Assembly: GCF_037138995.1 (NCBI RefSeq)
Contig: NZ_JBAXHI010000007.1
Location: 1-64,000 of the forward strand
Reading direction: 5' to 3'
Source of the DNA: Chlorohelix sp037138995
GTDB taxonomy: Bacteria; Chloroflexota; Chloroflexia; Chloroheliales; Chloroheliaceae
Length of the DNA: 64,000 bases
Under the pieces are notes generated by a model that was not told the origin of the DNA, searched no databases, and saw only the letters and a list, made by a program, of their open reading frames with translations. Of the stretch, positions 1-7,394 are shown in pieces. Numbering within the stretch: the stretch's first letter is position 1; each line of letters opens with the position of its first letter. The position numbers were made by a program, and so were the translations under genes.

Positions 1-86
1 GGAGGCTGACCATAAGGCGGTTGTCCCTGCGGAGGCTGACCATAAGGCGGTTGCCCCTGTGGAGGTTGGTTTGGATATTGAGCCAT
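1..86 (-). CDS. N-terminal fragment of a Pro/Gln/Gly-rich protein, cut by the window edge
   Basis: Reading the minus strand from the ATG at 86-84 gives MAQYPNQPPQGQPPYGQPPQ and continues off the window. A strong Shine-Dalgarno AAGGAG lies just upstream (about 91-99), so the start is well supported. The first 28 residues contain a 10-residue unit (PPQGQPPYGQ) repeated in tandem and encoded by near-identical 30-base repeats. Such PQGY-rich leaders usually precede a small membrane domain (DUF4870-like or RDD-like) in Gram-positive and Chloroflexota proteins. That domain lies outside the window, so no function can be given. Confidence 0.75.
   Translation of the reverse strand, partial: MAQYPNQPPQGQPPYGQPPQGQPPYGQP
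2..60. repeat. Two tandem 30-base repeats inside a coding region
   Basis: The 30-base unit beginning GGAGGCTGACCATAAGGCGG occurs at 1-30 and 31-60, differing at two bases, and a degenerate third copy begins at 61. It encodes the PPQGQPPYGQ repeat of the minus-strand gene at the window edge. More copies may lie to the left of the window. Confidence 0.9.
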
Positions 87-455
87 GGTATCTCCTTTCT
101 GTACGGAAGAATTCCGACTCACTCTAATATTGGAAAACAATTATTCCTGTTTCAGAAAAACACTCTTAACATAATTATAGCGCAAAACATGTGTCTGTAA
201 AGCCATATATGCTATTGAAAGCGTTGGAATCCACGTCTCAATATGTCAAGACCGATAATAAAGAGCATTATTAACACTAATCGGTTAAAAAATCCGGCTT
301 ATTTCATCTCTTTATTAACCAATTAGGTCAAACTGCTTATTTCGGCGTTATTGGACAACCTGTATAATTCAATTTATAGTGCATTTACCAGAGGGTATAT
401 ATCATAGATGCAGATTAGCATATGATTTTGCTTTTAAAATAAATGAGAGGCTTGT
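87..455. other. Divergent intergenic region
   Basis: This 369-base AT-rich stretch separates the minus-strand Pro/Gln-rich gene from the plus-strand molybdopterin oxidoreductase. It holds the minus-strand promoter at 174-201. A perfect -10 hexamer TATAAT at 363-368 could serve the oxidoreductase, but no convincing -35 stands in front of it. No RNA gene or gene fragment was seen. Confidence 0.6.
174..201 (-). promoter_or_regulatory. Sigma70-like promoter for the Pro/Gln-rich protein gene
   Basis: On the minus strand TTTACA (201-196) and TATAAT (179-174) are separated by 16 bases, five and six matches to the consensus hexamers. Transcription would begin near 167 and give a leader of about 80 bases. 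Confidence 0.55.
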
Positions 456-2612
456 ATGACGATTGCGCCTGATAGAACTCGGCAATTGCCGATGGTTGAG
501 AAAAAGCGGGTGGTCTGCCCGCACGATTGCCCTGATACCTGCCTTATGAATGCAACGATACAGGACGGGCGGGTTATCAAGGTTGAAGGTGACGAGGAAA
601 TGCCTTTTACAGGGGGTTTCCTGTGTATCAAAACCCGCTATTATCAGGAACGCATTTATAGTCCTATCCGTATAACAACTCCTCTAAAACGAGTTGGCGC
701 AAAAGGCGCGGGCGAATTTACTCCGATTAGTTGGAATGAAGCTCTGGATATTATTGTCGAGCGTTTCAAGGCGATAATTGCCGAGTATGGCGCAGAAGCA
801 ATTTTGCCGTTCAGCTATGCGGGAAATATGGGCAAGTTGGCGTATGCCAGTATGGACAGACGCTTTTTCCACTATATGGGCGCGAGCCTGCTTGATCGTA
901 CTATCTGCTCAACCGCAGGAGGAGTGGGCTATACCTACACAATGGGCGCGAAAATCGGCACCGACCCTGAGACGGTTGGGGAAAGCAAGCTCATCATTGC
1001 GTGGGGCGCGAACCCGGTTTCCAGCAATGTCCATTTGATGCCATTTATAAACGAGGCAAGAAAGCGTGGCGCGAAATTTGTGGTAGTTGACCCACATCGT
1101 AGCAAAACCGCCGAGCAAGCAGATTTGGTTATCCAACCCTACCCCGGCACAGATTCAGCGTTGGCTCTTGGTATGATGCGGGTGATTATTAATGAGAATT
1201 TATACGATAAAGCCTTTGTCGAGCAGGATACACTCGGTTTCGAGCTTTTGCGCGAGCATGTTCAGCAATTTACCCCTGCGTATGTGGAAGCAATTACTGG
1301 GGTTAGGGCTGTGCAAATGCTTGATTTTGCGCGAATGTATGCCACCATCAAACCCAGCTTTATACGGCTTAATTACGGGTTGAACCGCCACACCAACGGC
1401 GGAATGATGGTGCGTACAGTTGCTTGTTTGCCTGCTCTGGTGGGGGCGTGGGGTGTGCCGGGCGGTGGCGCATTGCTTAGCGCTGGAGGCGATTTCCCGC
1501 TAAATCTGGCAGCTTTAGAGCGTGCCGACTTGCTAAACCGCCACCCTAAAAGACCGCGCACCATCAATATGATTAAATTGGGCGAGGCGTTGTTGGAATA
1601 CAACAATCCGCGTGTGATGGGTCTATTTGTCTATAATTGCAACCCCGCTTCAGTTGTGCCTAATCAGACAAAAGTGATAAAAGGGTTGGAACGCGAAGAC
1701 CTTTTCACCGTGGTTCACGAACAGGTTATGACCGATAGCGCACGCTACGCTGATATTGTGCTGCCCGCGCCCACCATTTTTGAAGATACCGATATTTTTG
1801 CCGCATACGGGCATCTGTATGTGCAGCTAAACCGCCCTGTAATAAATCCGGTAGGCGAATCAAAGCCCAACATCGAGGTATTTCGCTTGCTGTCACAGCG
1901 CATGGGCTTTGTTGACCCTTGCTTTAATGATAGCGCGGAGGATATGATTCGTCAGGCGCTTACCAGTAAAGACCCGCGCCTCGAAGGGATAACCTACGAG
2001 CGTTTGGAGAAAGAGTCGTTTGCGCGTCTCAATCTGCCTCGCCCCTATGTCCCCTTTGCTGATGGCAAATACCCCACTCCCAGCGGTAAAATAGAGTTCT
2101 ACAGCGAGCGCATGTTGCGAGACGGTCTCGACCCTCTTCCGAATCATAATCCTTCGGCTGAAAGCGCGGATGGTTCGCCTGAATTGTTCAGCCGTTATCC
2201 GATTCGGTTGGTAACACCCGCTGCCCACCATTTCCTCAACAGCAGTTTCGCCGATATGCCCACCATGCTCAAGAAACAGCGGTTTCCTACCCTAGAATTG
2301 AATAGCAGTGATGCGGAGGAGCGCGGTATTCAAAATGGGGATTGGCTACGCGCTTTCAATGGTCGGGGTCAAGCCTATTTTGTAGCAGAAGTGGGCGATT
2401 CGGTAACTCAAGGGGTTGCTTGCCATCTTAGCATTTGGTGGAACAGCCGAAGCCCAAAAGGCTGGAATTGCAATGTACTAACCAGTGACGCTGAAGCCGA
2501 TATGGGAAAAGGCGCAACTTTTCACACTAATCTAGTGCAGGTAGAGCAAGCCTCTCGAACACTTACCGTTGATGAAATTACGGCTATGCAAGCTTTATAC
2601 GAGAGAAATTAG
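456..2612 (+). CDS. Molybdopterin-dependent oxidoreductase (bis-MGD, COG0243 family)
   Basis: 718 residues, a catalytic subunit of the DMSO reductase superfamily. The N-terminal 4Fe-4S motif is complete: Cys21, Cys25, Cys29 and Cys57 (VCPHDCPDTC ... GFLC). Cys151 in the segment RTICSTAGG is placed where these enzymes carry the molybdenum ligand, so a Cys-ligated Mo is likely (polysulfide/thiosulfate reductase or acetylene hydratase-like group). The C-terminal part (about 590-710) fits the MopterinD-binding beta-barrel. No Tat signal is visible, so it should be cytoplasmic. No FeS or membrane-anchor subunit is adjacent, so its electron partner and substrate are unknown. A GAGAGG sequence at 444-449 supports the start; an ATG at residue 13 is an alternative. 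mobA and moaA elsewhere in the window fit a need for the cofactor. Confidence 0.88.
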   Translation: MTIAPDRTRQLPMVEKKRVVCPHDCPDTCLMNATIQDGRVIKVEGDEEMPFTGGFLCIKTRYYQERIYSPIRITTPLKRVGAKGAGEFTPISWNEALDIIVERFKAIIAEYGAEAILPFSYAGNMGKLAYASMDRRFFHYMGASLLDRTICSTAGGVGYTYTMGAKIGTDPETVGESKLIIAWGANPVSSNVHLMPFINEARKRGAKFVVVDPHRSKTAEQADLVIQPYPGTDSALALGMMRVIINENLYDKAFVEQDTLGFELLREHVQQFTPAYVEAITGVRAVQMLDFARMYATIKPSFIRLNYGLNRHTNGGMMVRTVACLPALVGAWGVPGGGALLSAGGDFPLNLAALERADLLNRHPKRPRTINMIKLGEALLEYNNPRVMGLFVYNCNPASVVPNQTKVIKGLEREDLFTVVHEQVMTDSARYADIVLPAPTIFEDTDIFAAYGHLYVQLNRPVINPVGESKPNIEVFRLLSQRMGFVDPCFNDSAEDMIRQALTSKDPRLEGITYERLEKESFARLNLPRPYVPFADGKYPTPSGKIEFYSERMLRDGLDPLPNHNPSAESADGSPELFSRYPIRLVTPAAHHFLNSSFADMPTMLKKQRFPTLELNSSDAEERGIQNGDWLRAFNGRGQAYFVAEVGDSVTQGVACHLSIWWNSRSPKGWNCNVLTSDAEADMGKGATFHTNLVQVEQASRTLTVDEITAMQALYERN

Positions 2613-3090
2613 CTCTTATAATTAGGGAGGTTATGACTAGAGGAATGCCCGAATTTAGGAATTGCGCGAAATTTCGGCGCAAGAATAGAAACTTTTGGGA
2701 CAGCTTGGCGTTTAATACTGTATACACAACCGAAATTTGCAACACCAATAGCGAATTATGAAACATTGACAAAAAATTCACGTATATATCTATGAAAGTT
2801 GCCGCATAAGTGGATTACTTCTGTTATAATAGCATTGAGTAAATCTAAAAAAGCTTTCTGCTTGTTAACATAAATCTTAATTTTCTAACAATGGGTTCTT
2901 CGCTAAACTGGAAATTACCTCTATCCAGCAAATAAAACTATTGCCCCGACCAAGTTTGTTTCACGCCGGTGTGGTACTCCGATGATGGGTTATAGGTTAA
3001 AGTTTCATATTCAGATTCTCAACCTGTAACCTTCAAGCGAATGACTTATTTGATATAAAGTTCTGTTTTTTAATTTGAAAGGATATTTTA
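2613..3090. other. Intergenic region with hairpin and promoter-like element
   Basis: The 478 bases hold a hairpin at 2662-2682 (arms TTGCGC/GCGCAA around a palindromic GAAATTTC) and an extended -10 element at 2822-2830. An ORF of about 42 codons begins at 2633, but its Shine-Dalgarno is too close and the peptide is unconvincing. The leader from the 2822 element to the next gene would be about 250 bases long, and I recognise no riboswitch in it. Confidence 0.5.
2822..2830 (+). promoter_or_regulatory. Extended -10 promoter element
   Basis: TGTTATAAT matches the extended -10 form TGnTATAAT exactly. It lies about 260 bases before the small zinc-ribbon gene. The -35 region is poor, which is tolerated in extended -10 promoters. 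The same nonamer occurs at 4364 and 13691. Confidence 0.45.
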
Positions 3091-3282
3091 ATGGCTTTTG
3101 TGAAAAGACCTACCGGTCCTAGATGCCCGGGCTGTGGGAGAATATTTCAACCGCGTGTATTACGCGATGGTAACATGTCCCAAAGTTGTGGGCAAACCTC
3201 TTGCGTCGCATTGATAAATCGCCGCAAAAATGTACAGTTTGACCGAAAAGTGGGTCCACGCTCTTTAAGCAACGTAAATTAG
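3091..3282 (+). CDS. Small zinc-ribbon-like protein, 63 residues
   Basis: A short basic protein with two cysteine pairs, CPGC (residues 12-15) and CGQTSC (about 31-36), typical of a small zinc ribbon. Its own Shine-Dalgarno GAAAGGA lies 7 bases before the ATG. No family is recognised with certainty. The pattern and basic charge (RRK, DRK) suggest nucleic-acid or protein binding. It may share a transcript with the thioredoxin-like gene 83 bases downstream, which also carries a CxxC motif. The case for coding rests on the RBS and the paired cysteines. Confidence 0.6.
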   Translation: MAFVKRPTGPRCPGCGRIFQPRVLRDGNMSQSCGQTSCVALINRRKNVQFDRKVGPRSLSNVN

Positions 3283-3365
3283 TCGTATTCAATAAAATCA
3301 TATCAGGGTACTGAGTTTCGCATACCGCGATACTTATTATTTAGTGTTGGAGTAGTACAAGTAGT

Positions 3366-3722
3366 ATGGCAAAACCTATTCAGATTATTATTTATCGTAT
3401 TACCGGAAAGCAATTTTTCTTTAGTGTTTCAGATGAAATGTGCGAAGAATGTGAATTGACCATCGGGCTAACTAAAAGCGTGCTGAAAGAATTGGGTGTT
3501 GGTCAGAATGACCCGCGTGTTAAACTCATAGTCAAGCCTTGGATTGAGTTTTCGCTTGAGGCGTTGGCTAAAGGGGGCTGGCACGCTCCGGTACTTATGA
3601 TTGATGGCTCTATATTTACGCAAGGTATTATTCCTCACCGAACAAAGCTAAAAGAACGGCTTGCCCAGGAGCTTAAACGCTTTGGAACCGGGCAAATGCA
3701 AGAGGATTCAATCGCAGGTTAA
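3366..3722 (+). CDS. Thioredoxin/glutaredoxin-fold protein with a CxxC motif
   Basis: 118 residues. A CEEC motif (about residues 26-29) follows a first beta strand, and HAPVLMIDG (about 73-81) resembles the cis-Pro strand of thioredoxin-fold proteins. A thiol-redox or metal-binding role is therefore likely, but the exact family is not recognised and CEEC is an unusual active-site dipeptide. GGAG at about 3349 precedes the ATG at a long spacing. A good intrinsic terminator follows directly at 3730-3759, so it is the last gene of its transcript. Confidence 0.65.
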   Translation: MAKPIQIIIYRITGKQFFFSVSDEMCEECELTIGLTKSVLKELGVGQNDPRVKLIVKPWIEFSLEALAKGGWHAPVLMIDGSIFTQGIIPHRTKLKERLAQELKRFGTGQMQEDSIAG

Positions 3723-3729
3723 TAAAATT

Positions 3730-3759
3730 AGCCCCTATGCTAGGCGAAAGGGGCTTTTT
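3730..3759 (+). terminator. Intrinsic terminator
   Basis: AGCCCCT (3730-3736) pairs with AGGGGCT (3749-3755) and is followed by a run of T. It ends transcription of the thioredoxin-like gene. Confidence 0.8.
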
Positions 3760-3844
3760 AATATTGAGATTAGCCTATACCTCGACCACTTTTGTGCATA
3801 TGCGGGGCTGTAGATATTTTCTGGTGCAAAATGCTCAGGGTGGT

Positions 3845-4096
3845 TCACTGAGAGATTGGTCTGGTGGCAGCGTAACTGTTGGCAGGTTGATGCGCTTTCC
3901 CCAGATGAATTACTCCCGCCAGTTCTATAGACCAACCCTCTTTTTCAAGCTCTTGGCGAAGCTCAGCAAAGGGCTGGAAATTGCCAGAACGGGAGGTTTT
4001 CATACTTACAACCAACCCATCATCAAGTACCAGACTTTCAATTTCAAGCACCCTGTCTTCTGCATCGCAGTGAATTAATTGTTTGTCATATTGCAT
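3845..4096 (-). CDS. Hypothetical protein, 83 residues
   Basis: An ORF of 83 codons with a charged, non-repetitive composition (ELRQELEKEGW, DDGLVVSMKTSRSG) that looks more like protein than the overlapping plus-strand ORF 3737-4078. It has no hydrophobic segment and no family I recognise. No clear Shine-Dalgarno precedes the ATG at 4096, so the start is uncertain. It lies convergent to the thioredoxin-like gene. Confidence 0.4.
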   Translation of the reverse strand: MQYDKQLIHCDAEDRVLEIESLVLDDGLVVSMKTSRSGNFQPFAELRQELEKEGWSIELAGVIHLGKAHQPANSYAATRPISQ

Positions 4097-4123
4097 AATT
4101 AGGCTAACTTAGATAGAACCAAC

Positions 4124-4151
4124 GTCTCAATATTACTGTATAAATTGAGAC
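4124..4151. repeat. Inverted repeat, 8-base arms
   Basis: GTCTCAAT at 4124-4131 and its exact reverse complement ATTGAGAC at 4144-4151 are separated by 12 bases. It could be a protein-binding dyad or a weak hairpin. No T-run follows, so it is not a terminator. Confidence 0.5.
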
Positions 4152-4363
4152 TATTTGAAATCATAGGTGTATTCAGGCGCATGCTCTTTAGAGAACGCCC
4201 TTTCTTGATAATGTTCCGGTAAGTAACTTCGTCAATCATCAAACTGTTATCCACTACCTTTATACCATAAACGGGAGACTTCTGGGTATTTGCTTCTACT
4301 TAACAAACTTCCGGCGACTGCGACTGCTTCACTCGAAAAGAGATGGAATAACTTCTACCATCG

Positions 4364-4372
4364 TGTTATAAT
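4364..4372 (+). promoter_or_regulatory. Extended -10 promoter of the lysR-coaE-tal operon
   Basis: TGTTATAAT, an exact TGnTATAAT match, lies 42 bases before the LysR start. Transcription would begin near 4379. The region 17 bases upstream (TGGAAT) is a weak -35. Confidence 0.6.
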
Positions 4373-4414
4373 CGCTGGAATAGATAGAAATTGTTATATC
4401 CATAGAAATGGATA

Positions 4415-5365
4415 ATGGTTATGCTAAGTCTTGATCTTCAAAAGCTACAAATATTTTGTGAAGTAGCCCGACAACGCAGCTTTACCAGAGCAGCAGAAGC
4501 ATTGTATTTAACCCAACCAACCGTTAGCCAGCAAGTGCAAGCCCTCGAACGTCAGATTGGGGTACGCCTCTTTGAGCGACTCGCCAAAGAAGTTTATTTG
4601 ACTGAGGCGGGGAAGGTGCTTTACGCCAAAGCCGTAAACCTGCTATCGCAAGCTCAGGAGACTGAGCAAGCGGTAAGGGAAGCCGCCGGGATTTCGGCTG
4701 GCAGACTTGATTTGGGAGTTGGGGTAACTCTGGCGACTTATGTGTTGCCCGAATTATTGCGCCGTTTCAAATTGAGTTATAACTCACCTAGCAATGGGGC
4801 AGTTAAATTTGAAATTGCGCTTGGTAATACCGAAACCCTTGCTCAGAAGTTATTGAAGAATGAAGTTGACCTCGCGTTGGTGGGAACTCCAATGGAGCCT
4901 CATCCTTTGCTGGAAATCCACCCTTTCCTAGAAGATAAATTAATTATGATTTGCAGTCCCGCTGATGGATGGGCGATGGAAGGGCGCAACAGCGTTAATC
5001 TCAGCGAGATTGGGAATCGCACCATGTTAATTCGGGAGCGTGGTTCGGCATTGCAAGCGTTTGCTTCTCAAATGCTGGAAGTTGCCCATACCCAAGCGGA
5101 AAATTATTTAGTAATGGCAAATCTCGAAGCGATAAAACGCAGTGTGGAAATTGGTTTGGGCGTGGCGATTATTCCCGCTCTTTCTATTAGGCGCGAACTT
5201 GAGTCTGGTAGGCTGCATGTGATGGATATTGATGGCGCAAAGGCAGGACGCACTTTTGTTTACGCCCATCATAAAGATAAAGAATTGACTCGCCCGGCAC
5301 GCGCTTTTCTCGAAGTTATCAAAGCCTACGCGGGTTATTCTATTGCAGTTGAGGCGGAAGCATGA
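4415..5365 (+). CDS. LysR-family transcriptional regulator
   Basis: 316 residues. The N-terminal winged helix-turn-helix (about residues 5-65) has the hallmark RSFTRAAEALYLTQPTVSQQ and the LTEAG turn. The remaining part is a periplasmic-binding-protein-like effector domain (about 90-305). LysR proteins bind a small metabolite and control adjacent genes, but the effector here cannot be told. The start could be the ATG at 4415 or at 4421. Its stop overlaps the coaE start by four bases (ATGA at 5362), so the regulator is translated with coaE and the transaldolase-like gene. A LysR gene leading rather than facing its operon is mildly unusual. Confidence 0.92.
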   Translation: MVMLSLDLQKLQIFCEVARQRSFTRAAEALYLTQPTVSQQVQALERQIGVRLFERLAKEVYLTEAGKVLYAKAVNLLSQAQETEQAVREAAGISAGRLDLGVGVTLATYVLPELLRRFKLSYNSPSNGAVKFEIALGNTETLAQKLLKNEVDLALVGTPMEPHPLLEIHPFLEDKLIMICSPADGWAMEGRNSVNLSEIGNRTMLIRERGSALQAFASQMLEVAHTQAENYLVMANLEAIKRSVEIGLGVAIIPALSIRRELESGRLHVMDIDGAKAGRTFVYAHHKDKELTRPARAFLEVIKAYAGYSIAVEAEA

Positions 5366-6009
5366 CGGTTTCTGACCTCAGACAGGGCAGAACAGATATT
5401 TATCTAATAGGGATTACCGGAAACATCGCCTGTGGCAAAAGCGCGGCGCTGGAAATGTTGCGTAGGCGCGGCGCTTACAATGTAGATGCTGATACCGCCG
5501 TTCATCGCATCATGGCTCCCAGCGGCAGCGCGTATGCGCCTATTGTGGCACATTTTGGCAAAGAAATACTTCAGGCTGATGCGCCCAATCCTGCCCCGAT
5601 AGACCGACGTAAGCTCGGCGCAATTGTTTTTGCAAATCCTCAAGCACTGCGCGAATTGGAACAACTTACTCACCCGTTGGTTAGAATAGAAATCCTGCGG
5701 CAGCTTGTCGAAGCTACTTCCCATATTGTTGTAATAGACGCTATAAAGTTGCTAGAAAGCGGCTTAGCGGATAATTGCGATACCATTTGGGTAGTAACTT
5801 GCGCTTCTGAAATTCAACTTGAACGCTTGATGCGCCGCAATAATTTTTCTGTGGAAGAAGCCCGCTTGCGGATAAACGCGCAACCGCCCCAATCGGAAAA
5901 AATTGCTCGCGCAGCAGTAGTAATTGATAATAGCGGTACTCTGGAAGAAACCGAACGGCAGGTTGAAGAAGCCTGGCGCAAAATACCCCTTACCTTTCGA
6001 GGAGGTTAA
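5362..6009 (+). CDS. coaE: Dephospho-CoA kinase
   Basis: 215 residues, the usual length. It phosphorylates the 3'-hydroxyl of dephospho-CoA in the last step of CoA synthesis. The P-loop is GITGNIACGKS (residues 17-27), followed by the family signature VDADTAVH (about 42-49) and the lid/CoA-binding region rich in Arg. The final residues CQ/RINAQPPQ match the conserved R-x-x-A/S-Q-x-P segment of the family. Its four-base overlap with lysR implies translational coupling. The GGAGG near its 3' end (6001-6005) serves as the Shine-Dalgarno of the next gene. Confidence 0.92.
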   Translation: MTVSDLRQGRTDIYLIGITGNIACGKSAALEMLRRRGAYNVDADTAVHRIMAPSGSAYAPIVAHFGKEILQADAPNPAPIDRRKLGAIVFANPQALRELEQLTHPLVRIEILRQLVEATSHIVVIDAIKLLESGLADNCDTIWVVTCASEIQLERLMRRNNFSVEEARLRINAQPPQSEKIARAAVVIDNSGTLEETERQVEEAWRKIPLTFRGG

Positions 6010-6011
6010 CT

Positions 6012-6869
6012 GTGGCTCTTTATCTTGACTCAGCCAGCTTGAGCGATGCCCAAGAAGCGGCAGGTTATGGGTTCGTAGCGGGAATTACCACTAACCCTAC
6101 GTTGTTGGCAAAGGAAACTTCTGCCCCTTTTGAGCATCTCAAAAAAATGACGGCTGCTTTTCCCGGTCCGGTATTTTATCAGCTTATTGCTTCTACACCC
6201 GAAGAAATGGTTAAGGAAGCGTGGCAGGCGCATGCGGTTGCGCCGGGCAAAATCATCCTGAAAATCCCATGCAACCTCAACGGCTTGAAGGTAGTATCCC
6301 AAATGAGTCCGCAGGTTATATGCGCCGTTACTGCGCTTTTCAGTGTACAACAGGGTTGGTTGGCGGCTTTGGCAGGGGCGCGTTATGTGATACCCTATGT
6401 TAGCCGCACCGAAAGGCTGGGAGGCACCCCGCTAAAATTGGTTGAAAATCTGTCGCTCCTTTATCGGGAAAAACCATTTTCCACCGAGATTTTAGCTGCC
6501 AGCGTTAAAACACCAGAACAAGCGTTGGATACCCTGTTGGCGGGCGCACATCACCTAACTATTCCCTTGAGTCTGATAAATGAATTGGCGGAGCATGCGT
6601 GGAGTGTACAGGCAGTAGAAGATTTCAGCAAGTCTGCCAGCGACATGAAAAGCGCACCACCCGCTACCCCGTCCCTGAGCGAAAATGTGCGTGTGCCGTT
6701 TGATATGCTGGATTATATTATCGGCAAAATCCAGATTGAAGAACTGTTTGCTTCTAATAGCCAGCAAGATTTGAAGGCTTACATGGCGCAACGTGAGTTG
6801 GAAAAGCTGATTGAAGAAGACGAAATTACAACGCGGCTTGAGGAATTGAAAAAGAAGCTGGGCAAATAA
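6012..6869 (+). CDS. Transaldolase / fructose-6-phosphate aldolase-like enzyme with C-terminal extension
   Basis: 285 residues. Starting at GTG 6012, the first 215 or so residues follow the short transaldolase (FSA/TalC) family: MALYLDSAS, AGITTNPTLL (about 24-33) and IILKIPCN, whose Lys is the Schiff-base lysine. GAGRYV-like GARYVIPYVSR (about 124-134) is the phosphate-binding strand. The family is normally about 215-220 residues. The extra 65 C-terminal residues are polar, then helical and very acidic/basic (EEDEITTRLEELKKKLGK), perhaps for oligomerisation. GGAGG at 6001-6005, within the coaE end, is well placed for the GTG. Whether it is a true transaldolase or an aldolase cannot be decided here. 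Confidence 0.85.
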   Translation: MALYLDSASLSDAQEAAGYGFVAGITTNPTLLAKETSAPFEHLKKMTAAFPGPVFYQLIASTPEEMVKEAWQAHAVAPGKIILKIPCNLNGLKVVSQMSPQVICAVTALFSVQQGWLAALAGARYVIPYVSRTERLGGTPLKLVENLSLLYREKPFSTEILAASVKTPEQALDTLLAGAHHLTIPLSLINELAEHAWSVQAVEDFSKSASDMKSAPPATPSLSENVRVPFDMLDYIIGKIQIEELFASNSQQDLKAYMAQRELEKLIEEDEITTRLEELKKKLGK

Positions 6870-6891
6870 CCCAGCTATGCTTCTGTTATTT
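6857..6891 (+). terminator. Possible weak terminator hairpin between convergent genes
   Basis: GCTGGG (6857-6862) pairs with CCCAGC (6870-6875), and a second AT-rich pair AAATAAC/GTTATTT (6864-6870, 6885-6891) overlaps it. The T-run is interrupted. It lies between convergent stop codons. Confidence 0.35.
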
Positions 6892-6898
6892 CTAACCC

Positions 6899-7393
6899 TT
6901 AATGGGCAATACCAAGCTCAAACTGGAATAGCGTCCATTCTATTCCGCGCAATGGCATTTGCGCCACACCGCTAAAACCCGCGTTTTTATAGTAGGCGTT
7001 TAATAAGGGATTTTTGGCGGGAGTATCTAGCCGCAAGTAACGCTTGCCTAGCGAACGGGCGTAGCCTTTAACCCAATCTAGAACTTGGCTACCCAAATTT
7101 TGCCCGGCAAACTCGCGCCGAATAGAGAAGGTGTGGAAATACAGGCAGTCTCCATCATCTTCTCCCCAGAAGTCAGGGTCAGAATGGATGAGCCTAAACT
7201 CACCTGCAATTTGCCCATTCATTCGCACCATCCAAAATTCCCCAGCTCCTATCTTCTGCACAATCCATTCTAGCTGAAATGGCAGGAGCCAGTGATTTTC
7301 TCCAAGGCTTGCCATCCAAGCGCGAGACTGTTCTAGCGTATCGCGGATTGCTACGGCATCGGGCAGAACGGCAAGCGCAATCTGTAGATTCAT
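6899..7393 (-). CDS. GNAT-family N-acetyltransferase
   Basis: About 165 residues with the GCN5-type fold. DCLYFHTFSIRREFAGQNLG (about 85-104) covers strand 4 and the acetyl-CoA pyrophosphate loop, and KNPLLNAYYKNAGF is the C-terminal motif B. The substrate is unknown. The ATG at 7393 begins two bases after the purL stop (TGATATG), suggesting reinitiation; an in-frame TTG at 7402 overlaps purL instead. It is the downstream member of a purL operon on the minus strand. Confidence 0.85.
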   Translation of the reverse strand: MNLQIALAVLPDAVAIRDTLEQSRAWMASLGENHWLLPFQLEWIVQKIGAGEFWMVRMNGQIAGEFRLIHSDPDFWGEDDGDCLYFHTFSIRREFAGQNLGSQVLDWVKGYARSLGKRYLRLDTPAKNPLLNAYYKNAGFSGVAQMPLRGIEWTLFQFELGIAH

Positions 7394-7394
7394 A

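Larger units (their letters stand above)
4097..4414. other. Intergenic region upstream of the LysR gene
   Basis: The 318 bases hold an inverted repeat (GTCTCAAT 4124-4131, ATTGAGAC 4144-4151, loop 12) and the extended -10 element at 4364-4372. LysR regulators often bind T-n11-A inverted repeats near their own promoter, but this repeat lies over 200 bases upstream, so the link is only a possibility. Confidence 0.45.

Noticed and set aside
230..245. A 12-base sequence (ACGTCTCAATAT) shared with 4122-4133
   Set aside because: Chance matches of this length are expected many times in a 64-kb window.
2633..2761. Short ORF of about 42 codons after the molybdopterin oxidoreductase
   Set aside because: GGAGG is only 2 bases from the ATG and the peptide has no recognisable features.
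2766..2796. TTGACA at 2766 as a full promoter
   Set aside because: No -10 hexamer lies at 16-18 bases; nearby TATC-like sequences are at the wrong spacing.
3737..4078. Plus-strand ORF of 113 codons between the thioredoxin-like gene and LysR
   Set aside because: It begins inside the terminator region, lacks an RBS, and its translation looks random beside the minus-strand ORF at 3845-4096.
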